From: Vreelandella olivaria
GTDB taxonomy: Bacteria; Pseudomonadota; Gammaproteobacteria; Pseudomonadales; Halomonadaceae
DNA length: 64,000 bases
Direction: 5' to 3'
Assembly: GCF_023507745.1 (NCBI RefSeq)
Contig: NZ_JALPZO010000134.1
Location: 62,001 to 126,000 of the forward strand
Part shown: in pieces, positions 43,866 to 53,274 of the stretch
Numbering within the stretch: the stretch's first letter is position 1
Layout of the letters: every line of letters starts with the position of its first letter
Made by a program: the position numbers and the translations under genes
The notes under the pieces: generated by a model
The model's input: the letters and a program-made list of their open reading frames with translations, nothing else
Database searches by the model: none
Told to the model about the DNA's origin: nothing

Positions 43866-45365
43866 ATGAATATCCTTTTTGATGAGCGCCTAGATGGTGC
43901 ACTCATCCACCGTGACAAATCAGAGGTACTCAGTGACCTGCAAAACGCTGTGCCCTCCCTGACGCTGCTGCACCGGGAAGAGGACCTGCGCCCTTTTGAG
44001 TGTGATGGGTTGGCAGCCTACCGTGTGTTACCGATGTTAGTGGCGTTACCCGAGTCACTGGAACAGGTAGCAGGCCTGCTCAAACGCTGCCATGCCCTGG
44101 GCGTACCAGTGGTTACCCGGGGCGCAGGTACAGGGCTCTCCGGTGGTGCGCTACCACTTGAACAGGGCGTGCTGCTGGTGATGTCACGGTTCAGTAAAAT
44201 CATCAGTGTCGACCCTGACGCGCGTCTGGCCCGTGTGCAGCCAGGTGTGCGTAATCTGGCTATTTCAGAAGCAGCAGCCCCCTACGGGCTTTACTACGCC
44301 CCAGACCCCTCTTCGCAAATCGCCTGCTCCATAGGTGGCAATGTGGCGGAAAATGCCGGGGGGGTGCACTGCCTTAAATATGGCCTTACCGTTCACAACG
44401 TAATGCGGGTCGATGTGCTCACCATTGAAGGAGAGCATATGACGTTGGGATCAGAAGCACTGGATGCCCCCGGCTTTGACCTGCTCGCCCTGATGAATGG
44501 CTCTGAAGGCATGCTGGGTGTTGTCACGGAGATCACCGTGAAGCTGCTACCCAAACCTGAAACCGCCAAGGTATTGATGGCCAGCTTCGACGACGTTGAA
44601 AAAGCCGGGCGCGCGGTGGGGGACATCATTGCTGCGGGGATCATTCCTGGCGGCCTTGAAATGATGGACAAGCTTGCCATCCAGGCCGCAGAGGATTTCG
44701 TTAAAGCAGGCTACCCCCTTGATGCAGAAGCCATCCTGCTTTGCGAGCTTGATGGCGTTGAAGCCGACGTGGACGATGACTGTGCCACCGTACGCCGCGT
44801 ATTGGAAACGGCCGGCGCCATTAAGATCCAACAAGCCCGCGACGAAGCCGAGCGCGCCAAATTCTGGGCAGGGCGAAAAAACGCCTTCCCTGCGGTTGGC
44901 CGCATGTCACCCGACTACTACTGCATGGATGGCACCATTCCACGCCGGGAACTGCCGCGGGTGCTCAAAGGCATCGCCGCTCTATCTGAAGAGAGCGGCT
45001 TGTTGGTCGCCAACGTCTTCCATGCCGGTGATGGCAATATGCACCCCTTGATCCTGTTTGATGCCAACAAAGAGGGCCAACTGGCGCTGGCCGAGGAAGT
45101 AGGCGGAAAAATTCTTGAGCTATGCGTAGCCGCTGGCGGCTCTATCACCGGTGAGCACGGCGTGGGCCGGGAAAAAATCAACCAGATGTGCAGCCAGTTC
45201 CAGCCCGATGAACTGACGGTTTTCCACGCCCTCAAAGCCGCTTTTGACCCACAACGCCTACTTAACCCAGGCAAAAACATTCCCACCCTGGCGCGCTGTG
45301 CTGAGTTTGGCGCCATGCATGTGCATAACAACGAGTTACCGCATCCAGAGCTGCCACGCTTCTGA
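43866..45365 (+). CDS. glcD: Glycolate oxidase subunit GlcD
   Basis: FAD-linked catalytic subunit that oxidises glycolate (also D-lactate) to glyoxylate at the membrane. The 499-residue protein has the PCMH FAD domain (PVVTRGAGTGLSGGALP, IGGNVAENAGGVHCLKYGLTVHNV) and a C-terminal domain with VFHAGDGNMHPLIL and GEHGVGREKI. Its stop TGA overlaps an ATG at the head of glcE. It is the first gene of glcDEF-glcG, transcribed away from glcC. Confidence 0.97.
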   Translation: MNILFDERLDGALIHRDKSEVLSDLQNAVPSLTLLHREEDLRPFECDGLAAYRVLPMLVALPESLEQVAGLLKRCHALGVPVVTRGAGTGLSGGALPLEQGVLLVMSRFSKIISVDPDARLARVQPGVRNLAISEAAAPYGLYYAPDPSSQIACSIGGNVAENAGGVHCLKYGLTVHNVMRVDVLTIEGEHMTLGSEALDAPGFDLLALMNGSEGMLGVVTEITVKLLPKPETAKVLMASFDDVEKAGRAVGDIIAAGIIPGGLEMMDKLAIQAAEDFVKAGYPLDAEAILLCELDGVEADVDDDCATVRRVLETAGAIKIQQARDEAERAKFWAGRKNAFPAVGRMSPDYYCMDGTIPRRELPRVLKGIAALSEESGLLVANVFHAGDGNMHPLILFDANKEGQLALAEEVGGKILELCVAAGGSITGEHGVGREKINQMCSQFQPDELTVFHALKAAFDPQRLLNPGKNIPTLARCAEFGAMHVHNNELPHPELPRF

Positions 45366-45382
45366 TGCCACAAGGAACCACC

Positions 45383-46483
45383 ATGACCGAACTTGCGATA
45401 AACGCTGCCGACCGGGATATCGCTGACGACCTGTGCGAACAGGTGCGCAGCGCCTATGTCGACCGTACGCCGCTGCGCATTGTAGCGGGAGACACCCGGG
45501 CTTTTTATGGCCGGGTAGTGGAAGGTAAACCGCTGGATATATCCTCCCATAGCGGCATTGTTTCTTACGATCCCGTTGAGCTTGTGGTCACTGTCCGCGC
45601 GGGAACACGCCTAAGTGCGCTCAACGCAGTACTGGCTGAACAGCAGCAAATGCTGGCTTTTGAGCCCCCGGCATTTGGCGACGCCAGTACCATTGGCGGT
45701 GCCGTGGCCACCGGCCTTTCCGGCCCACGCCGCCCCTGGGCCGGTGCTGCCCGGGATTTTGTACTGGGCACACGGGTCATCACCCAGGAAGGCAAGCTGC
45801 TGCGCTTCGGCGGTGAGGTGATGAAGAATGTCGCAGGCTATGATCTGTCACGCTTGATGGCAGGTGCTCAGGGCACCCTTGGCGTACTGGCTGATATTTC
45901 ATTTAAGGTATTACCGATACCGACTGCCAGCCACAGCCTACGCCTGGAGCTGGGGCTGGGAGATGCCCTGACGAAGCTTGCCGAACTGGGCCGACAGCCA
46001 TTGCCCATCACTGCGGCTGCGTGGCATGCAGGCGGGTTGTTTATCCGCCTGGAAGGTGGATCAAGCTCCGTCAATGCCACCAAAGAACGATTAGGCGGAG
46101 AAACGCTGGCCCCTGAGTTCTGGCAGCAGTTGCGCGACCACCAGCACGCGTTTTTTAACCTGGAGGAAGGACAGGCATTATGGCGCTTATCACTACCGCC
46201 CCACACTCCCCCGCTAAAGATTGATACTGCTGAAGCGAGCCTGTTCTACGATTGGGGTGGCAGCCAACGCTGGGTGAAAACTCATCTGGACGCGAACACT
46301 CTCCGCACGGCCTGCCAGAGTGCAGGCGGCCACTCCACCTGCTTCACCCCCCACACTCTGAACGGCACAGATTCACCGTTCACCCCGCTGAACCCGGTCG
46401 TGGAAAAGTATCATCGCAACCTGAAGGCCCAGTTGGACGCCCACGGTATTTTCAACCCTGGTCGTCTTTATGCGGCGTTTTAA
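45383..46483 (+). CDS. glcE: Glycolate oxidase FAD-binding subunit GlcE
   Basis: Second flavin-domain subunit, 366 residues, shorter than GlcD. It has AGDTRAFYGR, the FAD loop DASTIGGAVATGLSGPRRPWAGAARDFVLG and the C-terminal GIFNPGRLY. The start is taken at ATG 45383 because CAAGGAACC precedes it; an ATG at 45365 overlapping the glcD stop is the alternative and adds six residues. It is followed by glcF after 14 bp. Confidence 0.95.
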   Translation: MTELAINAADRDIADDLCEQVRSAYVDRTPLRIVAGDTRAFYGRVVEGKPLDISSHSGIVSYDPVELVVTVRAGTRLSALNAVLAEQQQMLAFEPPAFGDASTIGGAVATGLSGPRRPWAGAARDFVLGTRVITQEGKLLRFGGEVMKNVAGYDLSRLMAGAQGTLGVLADISFKVLPIPTASHSLRLELGLGDALTKLAELGRQPLPITAAAWHAGGLFIRLEGGSSSVNATKERLGGETLAPEFWQQLRDHQHAFFNLEEGQALWRLSLPPHTPPLKIDTAEASLFYDWGGSQRWVKTHLDANTLRTACQSAGGHSTCFTPHTLNGTDSPFTPLNPVVEKYHRNLKAQLDAHGIFNPGRLYAAF

Positions 46484-46497
46484 TCAGGAGAGCTGAC

Positions 46498-47733
46498 ATG
46501 CAAACGCATTTTACCGATGCAGACCGCCAGAAACCGCATATTCAGGAAGCTGAGCGCATCCTGCGCACCTGTGTGCACTGCGGCTTTTGTAACGCCACCT
46601 GCCCCACTTACCAATTGCTGGGTGATGAGCGGGACGGCCCCCGTGGGCGCATCTATTTAATGAAAGAGTTGCTGGAAAGCCGCGATGACGACGACCAGGT
46701 CACGGAAGAAACCCGCCTTCATCTGGATCGCTGTCTCACCTGTCGTAGCTGTGAAACCACCTGCCCATCCGGTGTGGAGTATCACAAGCTGCTGGATATT
46801 GGCCGTGCCGAAATTGAGCGCCGGGTTCCGCGTCCAACGGGCGAACGCGCCCAGCGCTACGTGCTGCGTAAAATGCTGGTGGATCCCAAGCGTTTCAAGG
46901 CACTGCTGGCGCTGGGGCAGACCTTTAAGCCCCTGGTATCGGGGCAACTGCGCAGTAAAATACCGCCTGCTCCAGTAAATGCGGGCCAGCGACCCGATAG
47001 CCAGCGCCATGCACGCAGCGTGCTGATACTGGAGGGGTGTGTGCAACCGGGGCTTTCTCCCAATACCAACGCGGCAACCGCACGTTTGTTGGATCGCCTG
47101 GGCATTAGTGTATCGCCGATCAACGAGGCGGGCTGCTGTGGGGCAATTGACTTCCACCTCAATGCCCAAGAGGCTGGCCGTGCCCGAATGCGCGCCAATA
47201 TTGATGCCTGGTGGCCACACATTGAGCAAGGCGCTGAAGCGATTGTGCAAACCGCCAGTGGCTGTGGTGCTTTTGTTAAAGAGTATGGTGATATGCTCAA
47301 GGATGACCCGCAATACGCCGTCAAAGCGCAAAGAGTCAGTGCGCTGGCGAAGGATATCGTTGAAATACTGAGCAATGAGCCACTGGAGCAGCTACAGCTT
47401 AAATCATCGCATCAACGCCTTGCATTTCACTGCCCCTGCACCTTACAGCATGCTCAAAAGCTAAACGGTACTGTAGAAGGAGTACTCAGCAAACTGGGCT
47501 TTGCGCTGACACCGGTTAAAGATGCCCACCTTTGCTGCGGTTCGTCGGGCACCTATTCGATAACGCAGCCAGAGCTTGCGACACAATTGCGGGATAATAA
47601 ACTGAACGCCCTGGAAGCAGGTAACCCTGACGTTATCGTGACCGCTAACATTGGCTGCCAGACGCACCTTGCCAGCGCCAACCGTACGCCTGTACGCCAC
47701 TGGGTAGAAGTGGTAGATGCTGCACTGGCATAA
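46498..47733 (+). CDS. glcF: Glycolate oxidase iron-sulfur subunit GlcF
   Basis: FeS subunit that carries electrons from the flavin subunits to the quinone pool; 411 residues. Two [4Fe-4S] motifs (CVHCGFCNATCP and CLTCRSCETTCPSG) occupy the N-terminal part and two Cys-rich CCG domains (EAGCCGAIDFH, HLCCGSSGTYS) the C-terminal part. The ATG at 46498 has CAGGAGAG upstream; an open frame from 46252 is a glcE shadow. Confidence 0.96.
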   Translation: MQTHFTDADRQKPHIQEAERILRTCVHCGFCNATCPTYQLLGDERDGPRGRIYLMKELLESRDDDDQVTEETRLHLDRCLTCRSCETTCPSGVEYHKLLDIGRAEIERRVPRPTGERAQRYVLRKMLVDPKRFKALLALGQTFKPLVSGQLRSKIPPAPVNAGQRPDSQRHARSVLILEGCVQPGLSPNTNAATARLLDRLGISVSPINEAGCCGAIDFHLNAQEAGRARMRANIDAWWPHIEQGAEAIVQTASGCGAFVKEYGDMLKDDPQYAVKAQRVSALAKDIVEILSNEPLEQLQLKSSHQRLAFHCPCTLQHAQKLNGTVEGVLSKLGFALTPVKDAHLCCGSSGTYSITQPELATQLRDNKLNALEAGNPDVIVTANIGCQTHLASANRTPVRHWVEVVDAALA

Positions 47734-47806
47734 CCCCTGATTCACTCTGCCGTAGCCATTATCGCGGATACGGCACTTTACGCTCCATGATAAAAAGGAA
47801 ATATTG

Positions 47807-48208
47807 ATGCAAACCAAATCCATTCTTAGCCAAACTGACGTGATTCAAGTATTGGATGCCGCCCAAAAAGAAGCCGATAGCAATGGCTGGCCGGTAACCA
47901 TTGCCGTGACCGATGATGGCGGCCATCTGCTGGCACTGCGCCGTTTGGATGGTGCCGCGCCGTTTAGCGCCGATGTTGCCACACAAAAAGCACGCAGCGC
48001 TGCACTGGGTCGCAAAGAGACACAGATTTTCGAAGAGATGATTAATAGTGGCCGCACGGCGTTTGTATCCGCCCCATTGCAAGGCCTGCTATCAGGGGGA
48101 GTACCCATTATTGTGGATGACCACGTTGTGGGCGCCGTAGGTATCTCAGGCGTGAAGCCCGACCAGGACGTACAGATTGCCAAAGCAGGCGTTAGTGCGA
48201 TTGGCTAA
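47807..48208 (+). CDS. glcG: GlcG/HbpS family protein
   Basis: A 133-residue cytosolic GlcG-family protein: AAQKEADSNGWPVTIAVTDDGGHLLALRRLDGA, ATQKARSAALGR and LLSGGVPIIVDDHVVGAVGISG. It ends the glcDEF operon, as in E. coli. The ATG at 47807 has AAAAGGAA upstream; a TTG just before it in frame is less likely. Function is not established in the family. Confidence 0.9.
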   Translation: MQTKSILSQTDVIQVLDAAQKEADSNGWPVTIAVTDDGGHLLALRRLDGAAPFSADVATQKARSAALGRKETQIFEEMINSGRTAFVSAPLQGLLSGGVPIIVDDHVVGAVGISGVKPDQDVQIAKAGVSAIG

Positions 48209-48238
48209 CTTGCCCTTCAACGCCCAAACGATATGCAT

Positions 48239-48272
48239 AAAAAAGCCCCGGATCATTGATCCAGGGCTTTTT
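48239..48272. terminator. Bidirectional terminator after glcG
   Basis: AAAAAGCCCCGGATC and GATCCAGGGCTTTTT pair with one C:A mismatch and a 3-nt loop; T-runs occur on both strands, so it can end the glc operon and the tRNA operon. Confidence 0.88.
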
Positions 48273-48343
48273 AGGAATTCATTCGGTTAATACCGATAAT
48301 CTTCATGATGCCCTACAACAAGTGTTGCAGATGAGTGCTTTAA

Positions 48344-48420
48344 TGGCGGACCGGACGAGACTCGAACTCGCGACCTCCGGCGTGACAGGCCGGCATTCTA
48401 ACCGACTGAACTACCGGTCC
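48344..48420 (-). tRNA. tRNA-Asp (GTC)
   Basis: 77-nt cloverleaf incl. encoded CCA; acceptor GGACCGG, anticodon loop CCTGTCACG with anticodon GTC, T-loop GTTCGAGTC. Last of five tRNAs on this strand. Confidence 0.96.
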
Positions 48421-48468
48421 ACATAAGGCACTATAGTCATTTAATCGCGGTTCAGAGGCGCTTTTAAA

Positions 48469-48544
48469 TGGTGGGTGGTACTGGGTTCGAACCAGTGACC
48501 CCCAGCTTGTAAGGCTGGTGCTCTCCCAACTGAGCTAACCACCC
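48469..48544 (-). tRNA. tRNA-Val (TAC)
   Basis: 76-nt cloverleaf incl. encoded CCA; acceptor GGGTGGT, anticodon TAC in CCTTACAAG, T-loop GTTCGAACC. Confidence 0.96.
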
Positions 48545-48586
48545 GGATGCAAGCGAACATGCGCTTAACAAACCTGCTAGTTATCA

Positions 48587-48663
48587 TGGCGGACCGGACG
48601 AGACTCGAACTCGCGACCTCCGGCGTGACAGGCCGGCATTCTAACCGACTGAACTACCGGTCC
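48587..48663 (-). tRNA. tRNA-Asp (GTC)
   Basis: Identical to the copy at 48344-48420, 77 nt with CCA encoded. Confidence 0.96.
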
Positions 48664-48697
48664 GAATAACGATAACTTGCACAATATCAACTGATGA

Positions 48698-48774
48698 TGG
48701 CGGACCGGACGAGACTCGAACTCGCGACCTCCGGCGTGACAGGCCGGCATTCTAACCAACTGAACTACCGGTCC
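48698..48774 (-). tRNA. tRNA-Asp (GTC), D-arm variant
   Basis: As the other tRNA-Asp copies, except for one base in the D-arm (TCAGTTGG instead of TCAGTCGG). Confidence 0.95.
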
Positions 48775-48826
48775 GCTGATACATCAATTCATACTACTTC
48801 TTCACGTTTCCAGATTACCAGATAAA

Positions 48827-48902
48827 TGGTGGGTGGTACTGGGTTCGAACCAGTGACCCCCAGCTTGTAAGGCTGGTGCTCTCCCAACTGAGCTAACCAC
48901 CC
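48827..48902 (-). tRNA. tRNA-Val (TAC)
   Basis: Identical in sequence to the Val copy at 48469-48544; the first gene of the tRNA operon. Confidence 0.96.
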
Positions 48903-48921
48903 GCTGGTCACGTGGCGCTGC

Positions 48922-48949
48922 ATTCTACAGAAGCCTGACCGGATGTCAA
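48922..48949 (-). promoter_or_regulatory. Sigma70 promoter of the tRNA operon
   Basis: On the minus strand a perfect TTGACA (48944-48949), a 16-bp spacer and TAGAAT (48922-48927), with a GC-rich discriminator (GCAGCGCC) before the first tRNA; such discriminators are typical of stringently controlled stable-RNA promoters. Confidence 0.85.
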
Positions 48950-48989
48950 CATGCCATGTTCAAATTTTTGATTCAAACCAGCGTGTTGC

Positions 48990-49691
48990 TTACCGTGCCA
49001 CTACCGTATGGTGAGCGCGGACGAAGGATGCCGCAAGTGTGGCTGCCTCGTCAATTAAAACCGCATGTTTCAGGCCAGATGCTCTGCGCGGTTTAAAATC
49101 GTGATCACCATCCGGGAGCCACCTCAGTTGCATGTTTTCCGGCAGTGAATAGCCGTTTACCTCATCAATGGTGCCAAACGGATCGCGTTCGCCCTGAAGG
49201 ATCAACATAGGGCACTGGATGCCTGGAAAGTGCGCCAGTCGTAATTTATCCAGCTTCCCAGGAGGGTGAAATGGATAACCAGCCACCACCACCCCCGGGC
49301 ATGGCACTTCACTGGCAAATAGGGAGGCTATTCGTCCCCCCATTGATTTCCCACCCACCCATAACGGCGTTGATGCCAGCGGCGCCAATAAGCAATACCA
49401 CGCATCAAAGTTCGCCAGCGTCTGTTTAACAGGAGGTGGGGGGCGCCGTTTTCCCTGCTCATTCATTTGCTGCATATAAGGAAAATCAATGGCTAAGACC
49501 TGCACGCCCTGCTCTGCCATGGTCGCGGCAAATTGACGCATAAATACCGAAGAGAGCCCTGCTCCTGCGCCATGGGCAAGCAATATTCGTCCCTTTTCTG
49601 CGCATCCAGATACCGCAAGCGGCCCGTAGCCACTCACAATGAACCGCTGCGTAATGGAGGCTCCCAGCACGCTGGGCAGCTCATCCGCCAT
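48990..49691 (-). CDS. Alpha/beta hydrolase of the KANL3/Tex30 (dienelactone hydrolase-like) type
   Basis: A 233-residue cytosolic hydrolase. It has ILLAHGAGAGLSSVFMR as oxyanion-hole region, the nucleophile elbow GGKSMGGRIAS with Ser, a possible acid Asp in LQGERDPFG and His in DGDHDFKPR. The substrate is unknown. The ATG at 49691 gives the usual length; the frame is open to 49847 with extra residues that lack family likeness and would run into the ccoN promoter. It diverges from ccoN. Confidence 0.8.
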   Translation of the reverse strand: MADELPSVLGASITQRFIVSGYGPLAVSGCAEKGRILLAHGAGAGLSSVFMRQFAATMAEQGVQVLAIDFPYMQQMNEQGKRRPPPPVKQTLANFDAWYCLLAPLASTPLWVGGKSMGGRIASLFASEVPCPGVVVAGYPFHPPGKLDKLRLAHFPGIQCPMLILQGERDPFGTIDEVNGYSLPENMQLRWLPDGDHDFKPRRASGLKHAVLIDEAATLAASFVRAHHTVVAR

Positions 49692-49808
49692 CACATCAGT
49701 AAATCCAAGGCCAATATAATAAGACACCCTTTTCCCCCAGAAATTCAGTGTTAATTCCAATGGTGTGTTCAGCTTAAGGCGCGGCTGCGCTAGAATCTTA
49801 GTCGGATC

Positions 49809-49822
49809 TTGACCTGCATCAT
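49809..49822. promoter_or_regulatory. FNR/Anr-like box upstream of ccoN
   Basis: TTGACCTGCATCAT matches TTGAT-N4-ATCAA at 8 of 10 positions, 70 bp before the ccoN ATG. It fits oxygen control by the FNR-type regulator at 60235. Confidence 0.5.
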
Positions 49823-49891
49823 CAAGCGGGTGGCCGTATCCGTGCAAAATGCCACGGGTTATCCCCTAACCGCGTTCGATGGGAACATGAA

Positions 49892-51316
49892 ATGAGTACA
49901 GCATTGGAACACCCGACCTACAATTACAAGGTAGTTCGGCAGTTCGCGATTATGACCGTTGTGTGGGGCATTGTTGGCATGACAGTCGGTGTCATCCTTG
50001 CCGCACAGCTGGTTTGGCCGCAACTGAACCTCGGCTTACCTTGGACCAGCTTCGGGCGTCTTCGTCCGTTGCATACTAACGCCGTCATCTTCGCCTTCGG
50101 CGGTTCGGCGCTGTTTGCGACATCTTACTATGTCGTTCAGCGCACCTGTCAGACTCGTCTGTTCTCTGACAAGCTCGCTGCATTCACCTTCTGGGGTTGG
50201 CAAGCGGTTATCCTCTCTGCCGTGGTGACCTTGCCGTTAGGCTATACCACCACAAAGGAGTACGCTGAACTGGAATGGCCAATCAGTATTTTGATTGCCA
50301 TTGTCTGGATCAGCTATGCCATCGTGTTCTTGATGACCGTTAAGAAACGCACCACATCGCATATCTATGTGGCAAACTGGTTCTTTGCTGCGTTTATCTT
50401 AACCGTGGCGGTGCTGCATATTGTTAATAATGCCGCCATCCCGGTTACCCTCATGTATTCCACTTCGATTTACGCAGGTGCTGTGGATGCCATGGTACAG
50501 TGGTGGTACGGTCATAACGCGGTTGGCTTTTTCCTGACAGCAGGCTTCCTGGGCATGATGTACTACTTCGTGCCCAAGCAGGCTGAGCGTCCGATCTACT
50601 CTTATCGCCTTTCCATCGTCCACTTTTGGGCGTTGATCATGATCTATATGTGGGCCGGCCCACACCACCTGCACTACACTGCACTGCCAAACTGGGCACA
50701 GTCGCTGGGTATGATTATGTCTATCATTCTATTGGCTCCCTCCTGGGGCGGCATGATCAACGGCATGATGACCCTATCGGGTGCCTGGCATAAGTTACGT
50801 ACTGACCCCACTCTGCGCTTCCTGGTCGTCGCGCTTTCGTTCTACGGCATGTCGACTTTTGAAGGGCCAATGATGGCGATTAAAACCGTCAACGCCCTGT
50901 CTCACTATACCGACTGGACGATTGGCCATGTGCACTCCGGCGCCCTGGGCTGGGTAGCCATGATCACCATCGGCTCTATGTACCACCTGATTCCACGTGT
51001 CTTTGGCCGTACCGAAATGTACTCCATCAATCTGATTGCGGTGCACTTCTGGTTAGCCACCATCGGTACCGTGCTCTACATCGCTGCCATGTGGGTTAAC
51101 GGCATCATGCAAGGCTTGATGTGGCGCGCCATTAATGCCGACGGCACCTTGATGTACACCTTCATTGAATCAGTTGAAGCCAGTGGCCCCGGCTACTTTG
51201 TTCGCCTGATTGGTGGTCTGTTCTGGATCGTGGGAATGCTGATTATGGCGTTTAACGTCTATATGACGGTGAAACGACGCGAAACCATCAGCCATCCAGC
51301 GCCGCAAGCCGCTTAA
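49892..51316 (+). CDS. ccoN: Cytochrome c oxidase cbb3-type subunit I (CcoN)
   Basis: Catalytic subunit of the high-affinity cbb3 oxidase; holds the low-spin haem b and the haem b3-CuB centre in the inner membrane. The 474-residue protein has 12 helices. Metal ligand regions include [47 protein letters not shown] and [13 protein letters not shown], all standard. The operon runs ccoNOQP without gaps larger than 20 bp. Confidence 0.98.
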   Translation: MSTALEHPTYNYKVVRQFAIMTVVWGIVGMTVGVILAAQLVWPQLNLGLPWTSFGRLRPLHTNAVIFAFGGSALFATSYYVVQRTCQTRLFSDKLAAFTFWGWQAVILSAVVTLPLGYTTTKEYAELEWPISILIAIVWISYAIVFLMTVKKRTTSHIYVANWFFAAFILTVAVLHIVNNAAIPVTLMYSTSIYAGAVDAMVQWWYGHNAVGFFLTAGFLGMMYYFVPKQAERPIYSYRLSIVHFWALIMIYMWAGPHHLHYTALPNWAQSLGMIMSIILLAPSWGGMINGMMTLSGAWHKLRTDPTLRFLVVALSFYGMSTFEGPMMAIKTVNALSHYTDWTIGHVHSGALGWVAMITIGSMYHLIPRVFGRTEMYSINLIAVHFWLATIGTVLYIAAMWVNGIMQGLMWRAINADGTLMYTFIESVEASGPGYFVRLIGGLFWIVGMLIMAFNVYMTVKRRETISHPAPQAA

Positions 51317-51335
51317 ACCGGGGAAGTTGAGACCA

Positions 51336-51944
51336 ATGAAACACGAGATCGTCGAAAAGAACGTTGGCTTACTCGCCGTGTTGATCCTGGTTGCGATCAG
51401 CTTCGGTGGCTTGGCCGAAATCGTACCGCTGTTCTTTCAGAAGGATACTACCGAACCTGTTGAGGGGCTGCGCCCCTTAACGGCGCTGGAGCTGGAAGGG
51501 CGAGACATTTATCGCCGTGAAGGCTGTGTCGGCTGCCACTCTCAGATGATTCGCCCCTTCAGGGCAGAAACTGAGCGTTACGGCCACTACAACGTTGCAG
51601 GAGAGGAAGTGTATGAACACAACTTCCTGTGGGGTTCCAAGCGGACAGGGCCAGACCTGGCCCGCGTGGGAGGCCGCTATAGTGACGACTGGCATCGTGC
51701 ACATATGTATAACCCCCGGGACGTAGTACCTGAGTCCATCATGCCTGCTTATCCCTGGTTGTTTGAGCGCACCCTCGACGGCGAAGCAACGCCAGCGAAA
51801 ATGCGCACCCTGCGCCAATTAGGTGTGCCATATACCGACGATGATATCGCCACAGCGACTGCCGATGTACGAGGCCAGCAGGAAATCACTGCTCTGGTCG
51901 CCTACCTGCAGCAATTAGGAACTGTGCTTGAGGGCACTCGTTAA
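51336..51944 (+). CDS. ccoO: Cytochrome c oxidase cbb3-type subunit II (CcoO)
   Basis: Membrane-anchored mono-haem cytochrome c of 202 residues. One N-terminal helix (about 12-31) is followed by the haem site [21 protein letters not shown] and axial Met in [10 protein letters not shown]. The ATG at 51336 lies 19 bp after ccoN; the frame is open by three more residues from an upstream start at 51327. Confidence 0.97.
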   Translation: MKHEIVEKNVGLLAVLILVAISFGGLAEIVPLFFQKDTTEPVEGLRPLTALELEGRDIYRREGCVGCHSQMIRPFRAETERYGHYNVAGEEVYEHNFLWGSKRTGPDLARVGGRYSDDWHRAHMYNPRDVVPESIMPAYPWLFERTLDGEATPAKMRTLRQLGVPYTDDDIATATADVRGQQEITALVAYLQQLGTVLEGTR

Positions 51945-51947
51945 GTT

Positions 51948-52169
51948 ATGGATACGGGAACTTTCCGCGGCCTTATCACGCTGTTTTTGATCGTCGCTTT
52001 TATTGGCATTTTCTTATGGGCCTACTCAAAGCGACGCAAACCGGACTTTGACGAAGCGGCCAACCTGCCCTTCGCTGATAACGATGATGAGCAACCGACC
52101 AGTGACAAGCATGCTTCGCTCGAACACGAAGCGGATTCCCGCCACGACAGGGGAGATAAGAATACATGA
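51948..52169 (+). CDS. ccoQ: Cytochrome c oxidase cbb3-type subunit CcoQ
   Basis: A 73-residue one-helix membrane protein (TFRGLITLFLIVAFIGIFLWAY, about 4-24 within the protein, then a basic and later acidic tail), the small CcoQ subunit that stabilises the oxidase. It is 3 bp after ccoO and its TGA overlaps the ccoP ATG by 4 bp. Confidence 0.93.
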   Translation: MDTGTFRGLITLFLIVAFIGIFLWAYSKRRKPDFDEAANLPFADNDDEQPTSDKHASLEHEADSRHDRGDKNT

Positions 52170-53095
52170 ATAATTTATGGGGTGACTCCCTATCCAGCTT
52201 CTGGAGCGCCTGGATTATTGTCCTCACACTGGGCACTATCGCTGCGAGTGTTTGGATTTTGCTCGCCAACCGCAGCACCGATAAAGTACCAGATGCTGAC
52301 GGTAACATTGAAACGACCGGGCATGCGGCAGATGGTATTGAAGAGTATGACAATCCTCTGCCTCAATGGTGGTTCAAGCTATTTATCCTGACGGTAGTGT
52401 TTGCCTTGGGGTATTTGGTGCTCTATCCAGGGCTTGGTAACTATGCTGGCATCCTGGGCTGGTCCCAGGAGGGTCAGTGGGAGGAAGAGGTGGCCGATGC
52501 CCATGAGCGCTTCACGCCCATCTTTGCCCAGTACCAGGAAATACCTATTCCCGAGTTGGCACGAGATGCTGACGCCATGCAAGTAGCCGAGCGCATCTTC
52601 CAGAATAACTGTGCGGTATGCCACGGCTCCAACGCCCAGGGCAGCTATGGCTTCCCGGATCTCACTAATGACGACTGGCTATACGGCGGGGAGCCAGAAA
52701 ATATTCTGACCACGCTGACCAATGGCCGTAACGGTTTGATGCCTTCCTGGCAACAGTTGGGTGAGAACAACATTGAAAACCTCACACAATACGTGCTGTC
52801 TCTTTCTAACCTGGAGCATGATGAAGAGCGTGCTGCCAGCGGTGAAAGCACTTTCCTGGCAGCCTGTGCAGCGTGTCACGCGCCAAGCGGTACTGGCAAC
52901 ACAGCGCTGGGTGCACCAGACCTGACGAACGATATTTGGCTTTATCAAGCGCCGGGCCAAACCGTTGCAGACTCCATTCGCCAGACGCTGCGTAATGGTC
53001 GTAACGGCCATATGCCAGCACAAGCGGCTTACATTGGTGAAGAGCGCGTACATCTGGTAGCTGCTTACGTTTACAGCCTGCGCTTTAACGACTAA
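52166..53095 (+). CDS. ccoP: Cytochrome c oxidase cbb3-type subunit III (CcoP), di-haem
   Basis: A 309-residue di-haem cytochrome c with two N-terminal helices (about 8-28 and 70-90) and two haem sites, CAVCHGSNAQG and CAACHAPSGTG, each followed by a GxPDLTND motif and an axial Met (GLMPSW, GHMPAQ). It takes electrons from soluble cytochrome c into CcoO and CcoN. A strong terminator follows. Confidence 0.97.
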   Translation: MNNLWGDSLSSFWSAWIIVLTLGTIAASVWILLANRSTDKVPDADGNIETTGHAADGIEEYDNPLPQWWFKLFILTVVFALGYLVLYPGLGNYAGILGWSQEGQWEEEVADAHERFTPIFAQYQEIPIPELARDADAMQVAERIFQNNCAVCHGSNAQGSYGFPDLTNDDWLYGGEPENILTTLTNGRNGLMPSWQQLGENNIENLTQYVLSLSNLEHDEERAASGESTFLAACAACHAPSGTGNTALGAPDLTNDIWLYQAPGQTVADSIRQTLRNGRNGHMPAQAAYIGEERVHLVAAYVYSLRFND

Positions 53096-53136
53096 TCACG
53101 CTGAGGCGTTACGTCAATATAAAGGGCTGCTTTAAG

Positions 53137-53161
53137 AGGGTGCGGTTTCATACCGCACCCT
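53137..53161 (+). terminator. Terminator after ccoNOQP
   Basis: 10-bp perfect stem AGGGTGCGGT/ACCGCACCCT with a 5-nt loop followed by TTTCTT. Confidence 0.9.
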
Positions 53162-53274
53162 TTCTTCATCCACAACCCGATACACTATTAGCACGTTTAT
53201 GACCTGTCAGTTATTCGGTCTACAGCCAGCACTATGCTGTTGCCTATCCTGCCTTGTGAGCTGCGATCATCGCC

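Noticed and set aside
48577-48759. Open frame of 60 codons on the minus strand with an internal repeat
   Set aside because: It is a translation of two tandem tRNA-Asp genes; the repeat in the peptide is the repeated tRNA.
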